Part shown: one piece after another, positions 39,693-47,390 of the stretch
How the letters are laid out: the number at the start of each line of letters is the position of its first letter
Position numbering within the stretch: position 1 is the first letter of the stretch
Origin: Burkholderia sp. TSV86
GTDB taxonomy: Bacteria > Pseudomonadota > Gammaproteobacteria > Burkholderiales > Burkholderiaceae
DNA length: 47,390 nucleotides
Direction: 5' to 3'
Assembly: GCF_001522865.1 (NCBI RefSeq)
Contig: NZ_LOWB01000058.1
Span: forward strand, 1 to 47,390
Position numbers and translations under genes: made by a program
Notes under the pieces: generated by a model
What the model was told of the DNA's origin: nothing
The model's input: only the letters and a program-made list of their open reading frames with translations
Databases searched by the model: none

Positions 39693-39749
39693 GAGCGCGT
39701 TACCGGATTCCGAGGCGCGCTTCTCTTCTGTCCGATCAAGGAGCGCGGT

Positions 39750-40349
39750 ATGAAACTCGGTAAGCCTCTCGCGGTTTTGGCGTTGATGATGGGTTCATGG
39801 ACGGTGCCTCAAGCGGCACATGCGAGTACCTACGGCTGTCAGGTGCTGCTGTGCCTTGCGAATCCGGGCGGCCCGACGCAGTACTCCGAGTGCGTGCCGC
39901 CGATCACTCGTCTGTGGGACGATCTGGATCACATGCGGCCCTTCCCGACTTGCGATCAGTCGGACGGCAACCAACCGGGCAATTACGCGCAGCAGCTTTA
40001 CGCCCCTTACGACCCCTGCCCCTCGCCTCTGAAACCTGCCGCTCAAGGCAGCTATGCCGTGCAGGGCTCGCGCAACACGACGAAGAAACAAAGCTGGTTC
40101 TATGGCGGTGCCGATCAATACACGCTGGTCGGCCAGCCGCAAATGTCGGAGCCGCAAAGCCAAGGGCAAGCCGCAGGGCCGCAGGCGTGCGTCGGCAATA
40201 TTGTGGGCACGTACACGATCGGCAACTACAACGACGGCGATCAGCAAACGATCACGGTTTACGATCAGGTGCAGTGGCAGCAGTACAAATCGCCGCGCGC
40301 AATCGACGTGTACGTGAACGGCAAGATGTACAACCGTGTTCACTGGTAA
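39750..40349 (+). CDS. TrbM/KikA/MpfK-like conjugation protein
   Basis: A 199-residue exported protein. Signal peptide to about residue 25 (VPQAAHAS), then YGCQVLLCLANPGG followed by SECVPPI, the Cys-rich hallmark of the TrbM/KikA family. Several more Cys suggest periplasmic disulfides. TrbM and KikA are needed for efficient mating in IncP and IncN plasmids. First gene of the transfer region. Confidence 0.8.
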   Translation: MKLGKPLAVLALMMGSWTVPQAAHASTYGCQVLLCLANPGGPTQYSECVPPITRLWDDLDHMRPFPTCDQSDGNQPGNYAQQLYAPYDPCPSPLKPAAQGSYAVQGSRNTTKKQSWFYGGADQYTLVGQPQMSEPQSQGQAAGPQACVGNIVGTYTIGNYNDGDQQTITVYDQVQWQQYKSPRAIDVYVNGKMYNRVHW

Positions 40350-40361
40350 GCGGGGTCGGCG

Positions 40362-40634
40362 ATGAGAAACCGTACTCTGCTCGACAGCAATTCGCGTCGG
40401 GACTTGATCCTCAAGCTCGGTGCATGGGCCGTGATGCTTGCGGCGATTCTCGGCTTTGCGCTCATTGCAGCGGAACGCGCCGGGTGGTTGCCGGATGGTG
40501 CGAATCACTCGCATGCCGCTATGGCTGCGATGAGCGTTTTCGGGCTTGTCGTCGTGGCGTTGTGCGTGCAGGCCCGCACGCTCGCGTTCGCTCTTGTGTC
40601 AGCGTTCGATCGTGATGGTGGCCGCGATGCTTGA
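40362..40634 (+). CDS. Small two-helix membrane protein
   Basis: A 90-residue protein with helices at about 16-37 and 52-72. Its end overlaps the virB1 start by eight bases. Family not recognised; small membrane proteins at this place are common in VirB-type systems. Confidence 0.7.
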   Translation: MRNRTLLDSNSRRDLILKLGAWAVMLAAILGFALIAAERAGWLPDGANHSHAAMAAMSVFGLVVVALCVQARTLAFALVSAFDRDGGRDA

Positions 40635-41310
40635 TTTCATCGCCATCGCGCAGCAGTGCGCGCCGACTGTCGCGCCGCAAACGCTCGCCGCGGTCGCTCA
40701 CGTCGAATCGTCGTTCAATCCGTATGCGATCGGTGTCGTAGGCGGGAAGCTCGAACGCCAGCCGCGCAACAAAGCGGAAGCCGTTGCGACGGCGCGCGAG
40801 CTCGAACGGCTTGGCTATAACTTCAGCCTCGGAGCGGTTCAGGTGAACCGCTACAACCTTGCCAAGTATGGCGAAAGCTACGACACGATTTTCGATCTGT
40901 GCCGGAATCTCCGGGCCGGTGCCGCCATTCTTCAAGACTGTTTCACGCGCGCGAAGCCGATCTATCGCAGCGATCAGCAAGCGCTTCGCGCGGCCTTTAG
41001 CTGCTATTACAGCGGCAACTACGTGACCGGGTTCCGGCAAGGTTACGTGCAAAAGGTTGTGCTCGCAGCATCCGACGATCCGAACGCAATCCCGGTTGTG
41101 CCGGCGATTGATAAGAATGCGTCGCCGGCAGCGCCGGCAAACGCGGCATCGGGCGCGGTTGTGTTGCGTGCCCGGCGTCTTGCGCCGGCCGAGCGCCCTG
41201 CCCCTGCGTGGGCGGTGCGCGAGGTTGACGGCGGAACGAGCGCCGGAAAGAGCGGGGGTCTTAAATACGAAGCCACGGAGGATGACGGTGACAAAACTCC
41301 TGCTAATTGA
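40627..41310 (+). CDS. virB1: VirB1, lytic transglycosylase
   Basis: A 227-residue SLT-type muramidase. AAVAHVESSFNPYAIGVV holds the catalytic Glu, followed by NFSLGAVQVNRYN and a typical AFSCYYSGN end of the domain. It opens the cell wall for the channel. No classical signal peptide is visible from this start. It overlaps the topoisomerase gene by 29 bases. Confidence 0.9.
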   Translation: MLDFIAIAQQCAPTVAPQTLAAVAHVESSFNPYAIGVVGGKLERQPRNKAEAVATARELERLGYNFSLGAVQVNRYNLAKYGESYDTIFDLCRNLRAGAAILQDCFTRAKPIYRSDQQALRAAFSCYYSGNYVTGFRQGYVQKVVLAASDDPNAIPVVPAIDKNASPAAPANAASGAVVLRARRLAPAERPAPAWAVREVDGGTSAGKSGGLKYEATEDDGDKTPAN

Positions 41311-43321
41311 GTCGCCGAATAAGGTTCACACGTTGCAAGAGATTTTGGGCGACGAGTGGAAAATCATCGCCACTTACGGCCATATCCGCGATTTGCCGGA
41401 TGACGAAATGGGCGTAAGTGCGCCGACGTATCGGCCGCAGTATGTGTTGAGCGAGCGCGGCGCGCGCCAAGTTGCAGCGATCAAGAAGGCGATGGCAACT
41501 GCCGATGAGATTTACCTCGGGACCGACCCGGATCGCGAGGGCGAGTCGATTTCATGGCACATCAAAGACGCGTGCGGTATCACGGAGTACAAGCGCGTTC
41601 GCTTCAATGAGCTGACGGCCGACTTCGTTCGCAAGGTCATCGCGAAGCCCGACAAGATCGACAATCAGCGCGTGTTGGCGCAGGAAACGCGTCGCGTTGA
41701 GGATCGTTTTCTTGGTTACAAGGTGAGCCCGGCACTGAGCCAGATTGGCGGCATGAAGCTGTCGGCCGGTCGCGTGCAGAGCATCGCTAATCGCATCGTC
41801 GCCGAGCGTGAGCTCGCCATCAAATTCTTCAAGCCGACCGATCACTTCGGCGTGAAGCTGGATTTCGGCGAATGGTTCGCGGAATGGGACACGAAGCCCT
41901 TCGTTACCGAAGAGTCGCCGTATGTGCTCGATCGCGAGCTCGCGACGCGCATCGCGGCGCTTGCCTCGGTGACAGTCGCGCAGTTTGACGAAGGCCGCGC
42001 GACGCGTTCGCCGCCCGCGCCATTCACTACGTCAACGATGCAGCAGGCCGCATCGGTGTCGCTCAAGATGAAAACGAGCGACGCGATGGATACGGCGCAA
42101 AAGCTCTTTGAGAAAGGGCTGATTACCTACCACCGCACCGATAGCCCGAACCTGTCGGCCGACGCCGTTGCGGCGATCTTCGCCTATTGCGACGCGGCCG
42201 GCCTGCCGCGCGCCGAGAAGCATCGCCAGTTCAAGGCACGCGAGAGCGCTCAAGAAGGTCACGAAGCCACACGGCCTACTGAGTTTGAAGTGCTGGAAGC
42301 AGGCGATACGCCACAAGAGCGCGCGCTGTATCGGCTCATCTGGCAACGCGCGGTTGCGTCGCAGATGGCCGAAGCGAAGTACGCGACGCGCACGGCTGTC
42401 TTGTCGGGTGGGGAGTTCGACGGCAAGCCGGTCACGTTCACGGCGAAGGGCCGCACGCTGCTCGAACCGGGCTGGCTTTCGTTGACGAAAGGCGACCAGG
42501 CGGAAGAGCAAGAGGCCGAAGTCGCCAATCCGATTCCGAAGCTCACGAAGGGCTCGGCGCTCGCGCCGACCGGCGAAGTTGTCGCGAAGAAAACGCGTGC
42601 GCCTGCCCGTCTTACTGACGCGTCGCTTATCAAGATCCTCGACGAGCGGGGCATCGGCCGGCCCTCGACGTTTCAGAGCATGGTCAAGACGTTGCTCGAT
42701 CGCGGCTATGCCACGCAGACGAGCGATATGCGGCTGTTCGCGACCGACCTCGGCATCTACGTCTATCAGACGCTCAACGGCCGTTTCGGCTTCATGGATT
42801 TCGACTACACGCGCGACATGGAAGCGCGACTCGACGAGATTGCGCAAGGTCGCGCGAAGTACGTCGATACGGTCGCGGCGTTCGAGAGTGACATTGATAC
42901 GGAAGTCACGCGGTTCCTGCGTGATGTGAAGCCGCGTTTTCCGTGTCCGACGTGTGGGCGTCCCATGCACCGGATTGAACCCGACGACAAAGAGCCGTTT
43001 TGGGGCTGCTCGGGCTATCCGGACGATTGCAAGACGACGCGGCCGGATGCCAACGGCAAGCCGGGCGCTGCGGCTGGCCCTGCCCTCTCGGCCCACAAGT
43101 GCCGTTGTGGGAAGCCTTTGATTCACCTGAAACGCGCTGCTTCGGGCGACTCGAAAGGCTACGACTTTTGGGGGTGCAGCGATCGCGGCACGTGTTCGCA
43201 GACCTATCCGAACAAGAACGGCAAGCCCGATTACGCGGCAACGATGAAGAAGCCCGGAGGGGTTCAGGTCGGCGGGAGGAAGCCGGCAAAGAAAGGGCTC
43301 GCCCTTCTCAAAAAGCACTAA
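41282..43321 (+). CDS. Type IA DNA topoisomerase
   Basis: A 679-residue enzyme. Toprim domain (KLLLIESPNKVHTLQEIL; GTDPDREGESISWH with Asp82/Asp84), active-site Tyr about 283 in LITYHRTDSPNLS, and two C-terminal zinc ribbons (CPTCGRPMHRI... and CRCGKPLIHLK...CSDRGTC). Closest in layout to TopA, and plasmid TopA/TraE-like enzymes act in transfer or replication. It sits between virB1 and virB2, inside the transfer cluster. Start 41282 follows GGAGG. Confidence 0.92.
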   Translation: MTVTKLLLIESPNKVHTLQEILGDEWKIIATYGHIRDLPDDEMGVSAPTYRPQYVLSERGARQVAAIKKAMATADEIYLGTDPDREGESISWHIKDACGITEYKRVRFNELTADFVRKVIAKPDKIDNQRVLAQETRRVEDRFLGYKVSPALSQIGGMKLSAGRVQSIANRIVAERELAIKFFKPTDHFGVKLDFGEWFAEWDTKPFVTEESPYVLDRELATRIAALASVTVAQFDEGRATRSPPAPFTTSTMQQAASVSLKMKTSDAMDTAQKLFEKGLITYHRTDSPNLSADAVAAIFAYCDAAGLPRAEKHRQFKARESAQEGHEATRPTEFEVLEAGDTPQERALYRLIWQRAVASQMAEAKYATRTAVLSGGEFDGKPVTFTAKGRTLLEPGWLSLTKGDQAEEQEAEVANPIPKLTKGSALAPTGEVVAKKTRAPARLTDASLIKILDERGIGRPSTFQSMVKTLLDRGYATQTSDMRLFATDLGIYVYQTLNGRFGFMDFDYTRDMEARLDEIAQGRAKYVDTVAAFESDIDTEVTRFLRDVKPRFPCPTCGRPMHRIEPDDKEPFWGCSGYPDDCKTTRPDANGKPGAAAGPALSAHKCRCGKPLIHLKRAASGDSKGYDFWGCSDRGTCSQTYPNKNGKPDYAATMKKPGGVQVGGRKPAKKGLALLKKH

Positions 43322-43329
43322 ATTGATAA

Positions 43330-43395
43330 ATCAATTCGTTGCTTTTTGATTGCTGACACCCTATGATCTGAAATATCAAAACGAGTAATTTTGAT
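43330..43395 (+). promoter_or_regulatory. virB2 operon promoter with type-B operators
   Basis: TTGCTT (43339-43344), 17 bases, TATGAT (43362-43367), then eight bases on a perfect type-B site ATCAAAA-N7-TTTTGAT (43375-43395). A weaker site at 43330-43350 covers the -35. The layout is the same as at 39614-39669. Confidence 0.8.
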
Positions 43396-43408
43396 GCTCA
43401 AGGCTCGT

Positions 43409-43765
43409 ATGTGGATAGAATTGTGTCCCTCACCTTACGAGACAAACACGAGGATGGACACGATCAACGAAGTGGCGCTGAAAGAGCGCGAGTCCCTGGG
43501 GCAGCTAGTCAGTTTCAGGGTGGTTGAAGTCGATGACAAATACGAACTCCATGCCCGTTTCATGTGGCAGGAAAGCGAGGTGCAACTAATCACGCAGCGC
43601 AAGAAACCCCGTACTTGGTCGAGCCTCGATAGCCTCGTCGATTACCTCGACAAGACCTATGGGCCAATACCGACCATATTCCTTCGTCATTTTTCTGAGA
43701 GTGAAGCAAATGCAATTGCAAACGGCCGACCTGAACCGCCCGAAGCTGGCGAAATTCCTGACTGA
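43409..43765 (+). CDS. ParC-like small protein at the head of the virB operon
   Basis: A 118-residue protein. The core LITQRKKPRTWSSLDSLVDYLDKTYG resembles that of the ParC-like protein at 31303. Start 43409 has AAGG five bases upstream; in-frame ATGs at 43391 and 43454 are alternatives. It overlaps virB2 by 56 bases in another frame. Confidence 0.6.
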   Translation: MWIELCPSPYETNTRMDTINEVALKERESLGQLVSFRVVEVDDKYELHARFMWQESEVQLITQRKKPRTWSSLDSLVDYLDKTYGPIPTIFLRHFSESEANAIANGRPEPPEAGEIPD

Positions 43766-44060
43766 CGTTCTCGCGCGCAAGCGCGTCCAACTGGCGACGG
43801 CGCGCGGCGCTGTCGTCGCCGGCTCGCTGCTGCCGGCGCTGTGCTTTGCGCAGGTGAGCATCGCGTCTCCGGCTCAAAGCATCCTGCAAATCATTTCGGC
43901 GGGCTTCGCGATCATCGCCGGTATCGGCGTGATCTTCTGCACGATCGCAGGCGTGTTCGGGTTCGCGCAGTGGACACGGCTGCTCAATATCATCGGCTGG
44001 ATCGTGGCAGGCGGTGGTGGCCTCGCTCTCGCGACGTATGCCGCATCGCTGGCCGTCTGA
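43710..44060 (+). CDS. virB2: VirB2, major pilin
   Basis: A 116-residue prepilin with a long leader (residues 1-45, cleavage near LPALCFAQ) and two hydrophobic helices (ILQIISAGFAIIAGIGVIFCTIAGVFG; IIGWIVAGGGGLALATYAA), the VirB2 architecture. Start 43710 has GAGAGTG upstream. Confidence 0.9.
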   Translation: MQLQTADLNRPKLAKFLTDVLARKRVQLATARGAVVAGSLLPALCFAQVSIASPAQSILQIISAGFAIIAGIGVIFCTIAGVFGFAQWTRLLNIIGWIVAGGGGLALATYAASLAV

Positions 44061-44074
44061 GCGCGAGTTCCGAC

Positions 44075-44419
44075 ATGGCCTCTTCCGACAGGGATGAACT
44101 CATCACGGTCGAGAAAGTCGCGCTCGGCATGACGAAGCCGGTCATGAAGGGCGGAATCCCGATTTCCGCTCTCGCGATCATCTTCGCTTTTAGCGCCGAG
44201 CTCGTTCTGTTCGGCTTCCTGTTCTTCAAGAACCCGTTTTTCGGTTTGGTGGGCCTGCCGCTGTACGGCATGGCCCGCATCCGTTCCCGGGTCGAAGAGC
44301 GCTTCATCGAGCTCATGGCGGCAGCGGCACGCACTCGCTGGTTTAACCGTGCGCGTCGCCGTTGGGGCGCAACGACGTTAAGCCCGCTCCGGCATCGCAA
44401 GAGCAAGGTTTGGCGTTAA
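44075..44419 (+). CDS. virB3: VirB3, inner-membrane T4SS protein
   Basis: A 114-residue protein with TKPVMKGGIPISALAI and one broad hydrophobic region (about 32-62), typical of VirB3/TrbD. Works with VirB4 in pilus assembly. Start at 44075 lies 15 bases after virB2. Confidence 0.85.
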   Translation: MASSDRDELITVEKVALGMTKPVMKGGIPISALAIIFAFSAELVLFGFLFFKNPFFGLVGLPLYGMARIRSRVEERFIELMAAAARTRWFNRARRRWGATTLSPLRHRKSKVWR

Positions 44420-44432
44420 AGGGGACGACGTG

Positions 44433-44651
44433 ATGACACCGATCGTTGCTCATGCAATTCCGCGTTTTGGTGCGTACTCCGGTGGTCATGGGGCGCACGG
44501 CATTCTCGATCTCATCATTGATTCGGTGGTCCGCAGTTCGGTCTATCGGATGGTCGGCGCGACGATGCACGGGCATGACTTGGCGGCAACGTTGGGGATT
44601 GGCGTGAGCCTGATCCTCGGAGCCGTCGCACTGCGGCACTTACTCCGATAG
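44433..44651 (+). CDS. Small membrane protein between virB3 and virB4
   Basis: A 72-residue protein with AAAGGGG upstream and one C-terminal helix (LAATLGIGVSLILGAVALRHLL); the N-terminus is Gly/His-rich. A GTG one codon earlier is possible. Not part of the standard VirB set; family not recognised. Confidence 0.65.
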   Translation: MTPIVAHAIPRFGAYSGGHGAHGILDLIIDSVVRSSVYRMVGATMHGHDLAATLGIGVSLILGAVALRHLLR

Positions 44652-44662
44652 CAGAGAGCACT

Positions 44663-47191
44663 ATGAATCTGGCTGACCGACAATTCCTGCTTGAAAATAC
44701 CGGCTTCATCGCCGGTCAAATTCCGTACAAGGTTCATGCGACGCACGAATTCGTGAGCACGCAGGCGGGCGACTATACGACGGTCGTTGCCGTCGATGGC
44801 GTTGCGTTCCAGACGGCCGACATTGGCGACGTCAACATTGCGCACGAAACGCTGAACATCATCCTGCGCAACCTCGCCAGTCCGCACCTGACGATCTGGA
44901 CACATACCGTCCACGACGAGGAAAAGACCTATGTGGATGGGTCATTCCCGACGAAGTTCGCGCAGCAATTCAACGACACGTATCGCGCGGACGTAACAGG
45001 CACGCGTCTCATGGCGAGCAAGCTCTACATCACGCTCGTTTATCGTCCAATCGTCGAAGCGGCCGAGCGGGCCGTGCTGCTGCGCAAGAACACGAACAAG
45101 CGCGCGGCGGGCGAGCTCGATGAGGTTCGCGCCGAGGCTCGCGACAAGCTAACGGATGCGGTTCGCACGCTTTCGCGCATGCTTGCGCGGTACAACCCTG
45201 TGCAACTCAAGACCTATCGGCATAACGGAAGCCTCTACTCCGAAGTGCTCGAATTTTTCGGCTATCTCGTCAATGGCTACTGGCAGCGTGTGCCGGTGCT
45301 CGCGGCTGATATTTCGAGCTACCTGCCGACCGCCCGGCCGATTTGGGGTGTGGACGCCTACGAACTGCGCGGGCCGGTAGAAACGCGCTACGGCGTGTTT
45401 CTGGCCTTCCAGACCTATCCGGGCAACACCTATCCCGGCCTGCTCGATGGCCTGCTCAACGAGCCGTTTAGTTACGTGCTCACGCAGAGCTATCAATTCA
45501 TGGATCGCGTTACCGCGCATGAAGCGTTGCAGCGCGAGCGGAACAAACTCGCCGGCAGCGGCAATCTCGTCGAAGAGCAAATCGAGGATATCGACGACAA
45601 GATTCGCATGCTCAACAACGGCGAAATCGTGTACGGCGCGCATCATCTGTCGCTGAACGTTTTCGGCAAGGATCAAAAGACGCTGCGCAATGCTGTCGCT
45701 GTCGCGCAAACGGCGCTCGGCAGTATCGGTTGCAACGTCGCGCGCGAGGACGAATCGCTCGTCGAATCGTTTCTCGGGCAATTGCCCGGCAATTTCCGCG
45801 AGCGTCCGCGTCTGAGCGGCCTCGATTCGCGGAATTTCGCTTCGCTGTCTGCATTCCACAACTACCCGACCGGGCAGAAGGAAAACAATCAGTGGGGCGA
45901 CGCGATCGCGATGATGCGTACCACTGCCGGCTCGCCCTATTTCTTCAACTTCCACCACTCGAAGGCCGCGATCCAGAAGCTCATTCGTAACAGCGCCTCG
46001 CTGGACTACGATGCGAAGGTGTCGGCCGCCGACGAAATTGCCGTGGAAGAAGAGCGTCGCAACGCGCGCGATGTGTACGCCTCGATCGCCGAGCAGGAAG
46101 TGACAGCATTGCAGGTTGCGAAGGACGAGGAAGAATTCCTCGACAGCGACGTGCCGCCGATGACTTTCGTTGACGAAACTGAGGCGCCGTTTGCGAAGCG
46201 CACGCCGGAAATCAAGGCGGCGGTTAAGCAAATGATCGCGAACCTTGGCAACTTCATCATCATCGGGCCGGCCGGTAGCGGTAAGACCGTCATGCAAGGT
46301 GTTCTCGCCACGTTCAGCACGAAGATTCCCGGTATGCGAATCGCAGTGCTCGATAAGGACGAGGGCATGAAGCTCATGGTCGTGGCTAACGGCGGCACGT
46401 ACCTGTCGATCAAGCACGAAACCGACGAGAACGGCAAGGCCCGTTACTCGGGAATGGCTCCGCTTCAAATGGAGCGCAACGAAGCAAACGTTGCGTTGCT
46501 GATTCGACTCGTTCGCAAGTTGTGCTCGTCGGCCGGGCAAGCACTCTCGATGCGCGAGTCGAATTCGATCACGTATGCCGTGCGTCAGGTCATGGAGCGC
46601 CCGGCCGAAACGCGCCGGCTGCGTGACGTGTTCGACCTCATCCCGAGCGATTCGATGGAAGGCGCGAAAGCCCGCCTCGAACAATGGGTGTATGACGGCG
46701 ATCACGCATGGGTATTCGACGGCGATCGAGACGAAATTTCGCTCGGCGCGAAGATCGTCGGCTTCGACATTACCGACTTCCTCGAAATCCCCGAACTGCG
46801 CTCGCCGATCATCATGTACCTGGCGCACCGCGTTCGCCACGAAATGATTACGGGCTCGCCGTTCGTGTGGTTCTGGGATGAGTTCTGGAAGAGCCTCCAA
46901 GACGAGGAATTGAGCTACATCGCCAAGGACGAGCTCAAGACGATCCGTAAGAAAAACGGTCTGCTCGGCATGGGTACGCAGGAAGCTGAGGACATTGTGA
47001 ATTCTGCGATCAGCAGCACGATTATCCAGCAGACCGCGACCATGATCCTGTGCCCGAATCCGAAGGGCGATCGCAAGGCATACGTCGATGGACTCAAGCT
47101 GACGGAAACGGAGTTCCAGATTGTCGTGAGCGGCATGCCTGTCGGCAGCAATCGCTATCTCATCAAGTGTATTAGCCGGGACTTGATCTGA
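44663..47191 (+). CDS. virB4: VirB4 ATPase, 3' end replaced by IS sequence
   Basis: 835 residues of VirB4 plus seven residues (CISRDLI) and a stop read from the IS. CagE/TrbE N-terminal domain, Walker A IIGPAGSGKTVMQ (about residues 528-540) and Walker B VWFWDEFWKSL are intact. The final 60 residues are found at 121-300. VirB4 powers pilus assembly and substrate transfer; loss of the conserved C-terminal end makes reduced or no function likely. A type-C-like sequence (46163-46180) lies inside the gene. Confidence 0.9.
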   Translation: MNLADRQFLLENTGFIAGQIPYKVHATHEFVSTQAGDYTTVVAVDGVAFQTADIGDVNIAHETLNIILRNLASPHLTIWTHTVHDEEKTYVDGSFPTKFAQQFNDTYRADVTGTRLMASKLYITLVYRPIVEAAERAVLLRKNTNKRAAGELDEVRAEARDKLTDAVRTLSRMLARYNPVQLKTYRHNGSLYSEVLEFFGYLVNGYWQRVPVLAADISSYLPTARPIWGVDAYELRGPVETRYGVFLAFQTYPGNTYPGLLDGLLNEPFSYVLTQSYQFMDRVTAHEALQRERNKLAGSGNLVEEQIEDIDDKIRMLNNGEIVYGAHHLSLNVFGKDQKTLRNAVAVAQTALGSIGCNVAREDESLVESFLGQLPGNFRERPRLSGLDSRNFASLSAFHNYPTGQKENNQWGDAIAMMRTTAGSPYFFNFHHSKAAIQKLIRNSASLDYDAKVSAADEIAVEEERRNARDVYASIAEQEVTALQVAKDEEEFLDSDVPPMTFVDETEAPFAKRTPEIKAAVKQMIANLGNFIIIGPAGSGKTVMQGVLATFSTKIPGMRIAVLDKDEGMKLMVVANGGTYLSIKHETDENGKARYSGMAPLQMERNEANVALLIRLVRKLCSSAGQALSMRESNSITYAVRQVMERPAETRRLRDVFDLIPSDSMEGAKARLEQWVYDGDHAWVFDGDRDEISLGAKIVGFDITDFLEIPELRSPIIMYLAHRVRHEMITGSPFVWFWDEFWKSLQDEELSYIAKDELKTIRKKNGLLGMGTQEAEDIVNSAISSTIIQQTATMILCPNPKGDRKAYVDGLKLTETEFQIVVSGMPVGSNRYLIKCISRDLI
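47161..47167. repeat. Target-site duplication CATCAAG (left copy)
   Basis: Precedes the IS left end; matches 114-120. Confidence 0.75.
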
Positions 47192-47390
47192 CAGGTAGTC
47201 GGGCCGACAAAGTACGAGTCGTCAATGGGGGATGAGTTTCTCCTTGGCGAGATCGAGCGAATCGAGGAAAGTGCGCATCGGCGTCTTGCCGTAACACCAG
47301 CGCCCCTGATGCTCTCGTTCATTGTTGTACTGGTCGAGCCACGCATCAAGGTCCGTCTGCAAGGTGGCGATCGAGTCGTAGATCTTCTTG
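47168..47390 (-). mobile_element. Left end of the IS481-type insertion sequence (partial)
   Basis: Begins with the 27-base terminal repeat (47168-47194) and contains the 3' end of the transposase gene. It runs off the window; the other end is at 1-113. Confidence 0.8.
47222..47390 (-). CDS. IS481-type transposase, C-terminal 55 residues
   Basis: Partial gene. Reads KKIYDSIATLQTDLDAWLDQ, YNNEREHQGRWCYGKTPMRT and FLDSLDLAKEKLIPH with a TGA stop at 47222. The YNNER-HQG-----TP pattern is the end of the DDE integrase core in IS481/IS3-type transposases. The catalytic Asp residues lie outside the window. Confidence 0.85.
   Translation of the reverse strand, partial: KKIYDSIATLQTDLDAWLDQYNNEREHQGRWCYGKTPMRTFLDSLDLAKEKLIPH

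Noticed and set aside
46163..46180. Type-C-like palindrome inside virB4 as an operator
   Set aside because: It encodes TFVDE in a conserved gene and lies far from any promoter; kept only as a possible dispersed KorB-type site.
45149..46900. 583-codon - strand frame opposite virB4
   Set aside because: A shadow of virB4 caused by GC-rich codon bias; Arg/Val/His-rich and without a family.
1..47390. CRISPR arrays, tRNA, rRNA, antibiotic or metal resistance genes
   Set aside because: None were seen; no regularly spaced repeats, no tRNA-like folds and no resistance families.

Overview
The window reads as an almost complete conjugative plasmid of about 47 kb from a Burkholderiaceae-like beta-proteobacterium. 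The GC content is high, the genes are tightly packed with ATGA overlaps, the H-NS copy is of the beta-proteobacterial type, and there is no rRNA, tRNA or core chromosomal gene. Its two ends lie inside one IS481-type insertion sequence that sits in virB4. Joining the flanks of that IS, after removing one copy of a 7-bp target duplication, restores virB4 in frame, so the molecule is probably circular and was cut or failed to assemble inside the IS. The middle of the IS is not in the window.

Layout. 39.6-47.2 kb and 0.1-8.5 kb on the + strand carry a VirB/VirD4 (MPF-T type) secretion system: TrbM/KikA-like protein, a small membrane protein, VirB1, a type IA topoisomerase, a ParC-like protein, VirB2, VirB3, a small membrane protein, VirB4 (interrupted), VirB5, EexN, VirB6, VirB7-VirB11 and VirD4. 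8.5-12.7 kb continues with an LPD7-type protein, a KfrB-like protein, an unknown protein, a PH-domain membrane protein, a membrane-anchored Mrr-type nuclease and a small protein. 12.8-14.7 kb (- strand) holds a MOBP relaxase and its MobC/TraJ-like partner, with a good oriT candidate at about 14.90-14.95 kb.

15.1-25.1 kb is the inferred leading region. It starts with a SprT-like metalloprotease (+), followed by - strand operons of small unknown proteins, two KorA/TrfB-like repressors, a DUF932 protein, ParB/KorB, ParA and SSB. 25.1-31.6 kb is the maintenance region: ParDE-type toxin-antitoxin, KfrA, a probable oriV, a primase-type RepA with a candidate antisense RNA, and a zeta-toxin operon. 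31.8-39 kb carries small accessory proteins, including H-NS and PspA, on the - strand.

Five families of repeated control sites tie these parts together. (A) Near-identical - strand promoters at 17.7, 25.0 and 38.9 kb, with a decayed copy at repA (29.9 kb). (B) A 21-bp operator ATCAAAA-N7-TTTTGAT at the transfer promoters (2.3, 39.6, 43.4 kb) and, diverged, at repA. (C) A palindrome ACTTTCGTCAACGAAAGT at oriT, the par operon and kfrA/oriV. (D) A palindrome CTGTATTGCACAATACAG at sprT and near 31.8 kb. (E) KfrA direct repeats. A perfect 434-bp direct repeat occurs twice, exactly 14,000 bp apart, and several intergenic regions carry strongly structured sequence with no credible gene. All functions are read from sequence motifs and memory of protein families; no database search was possible.
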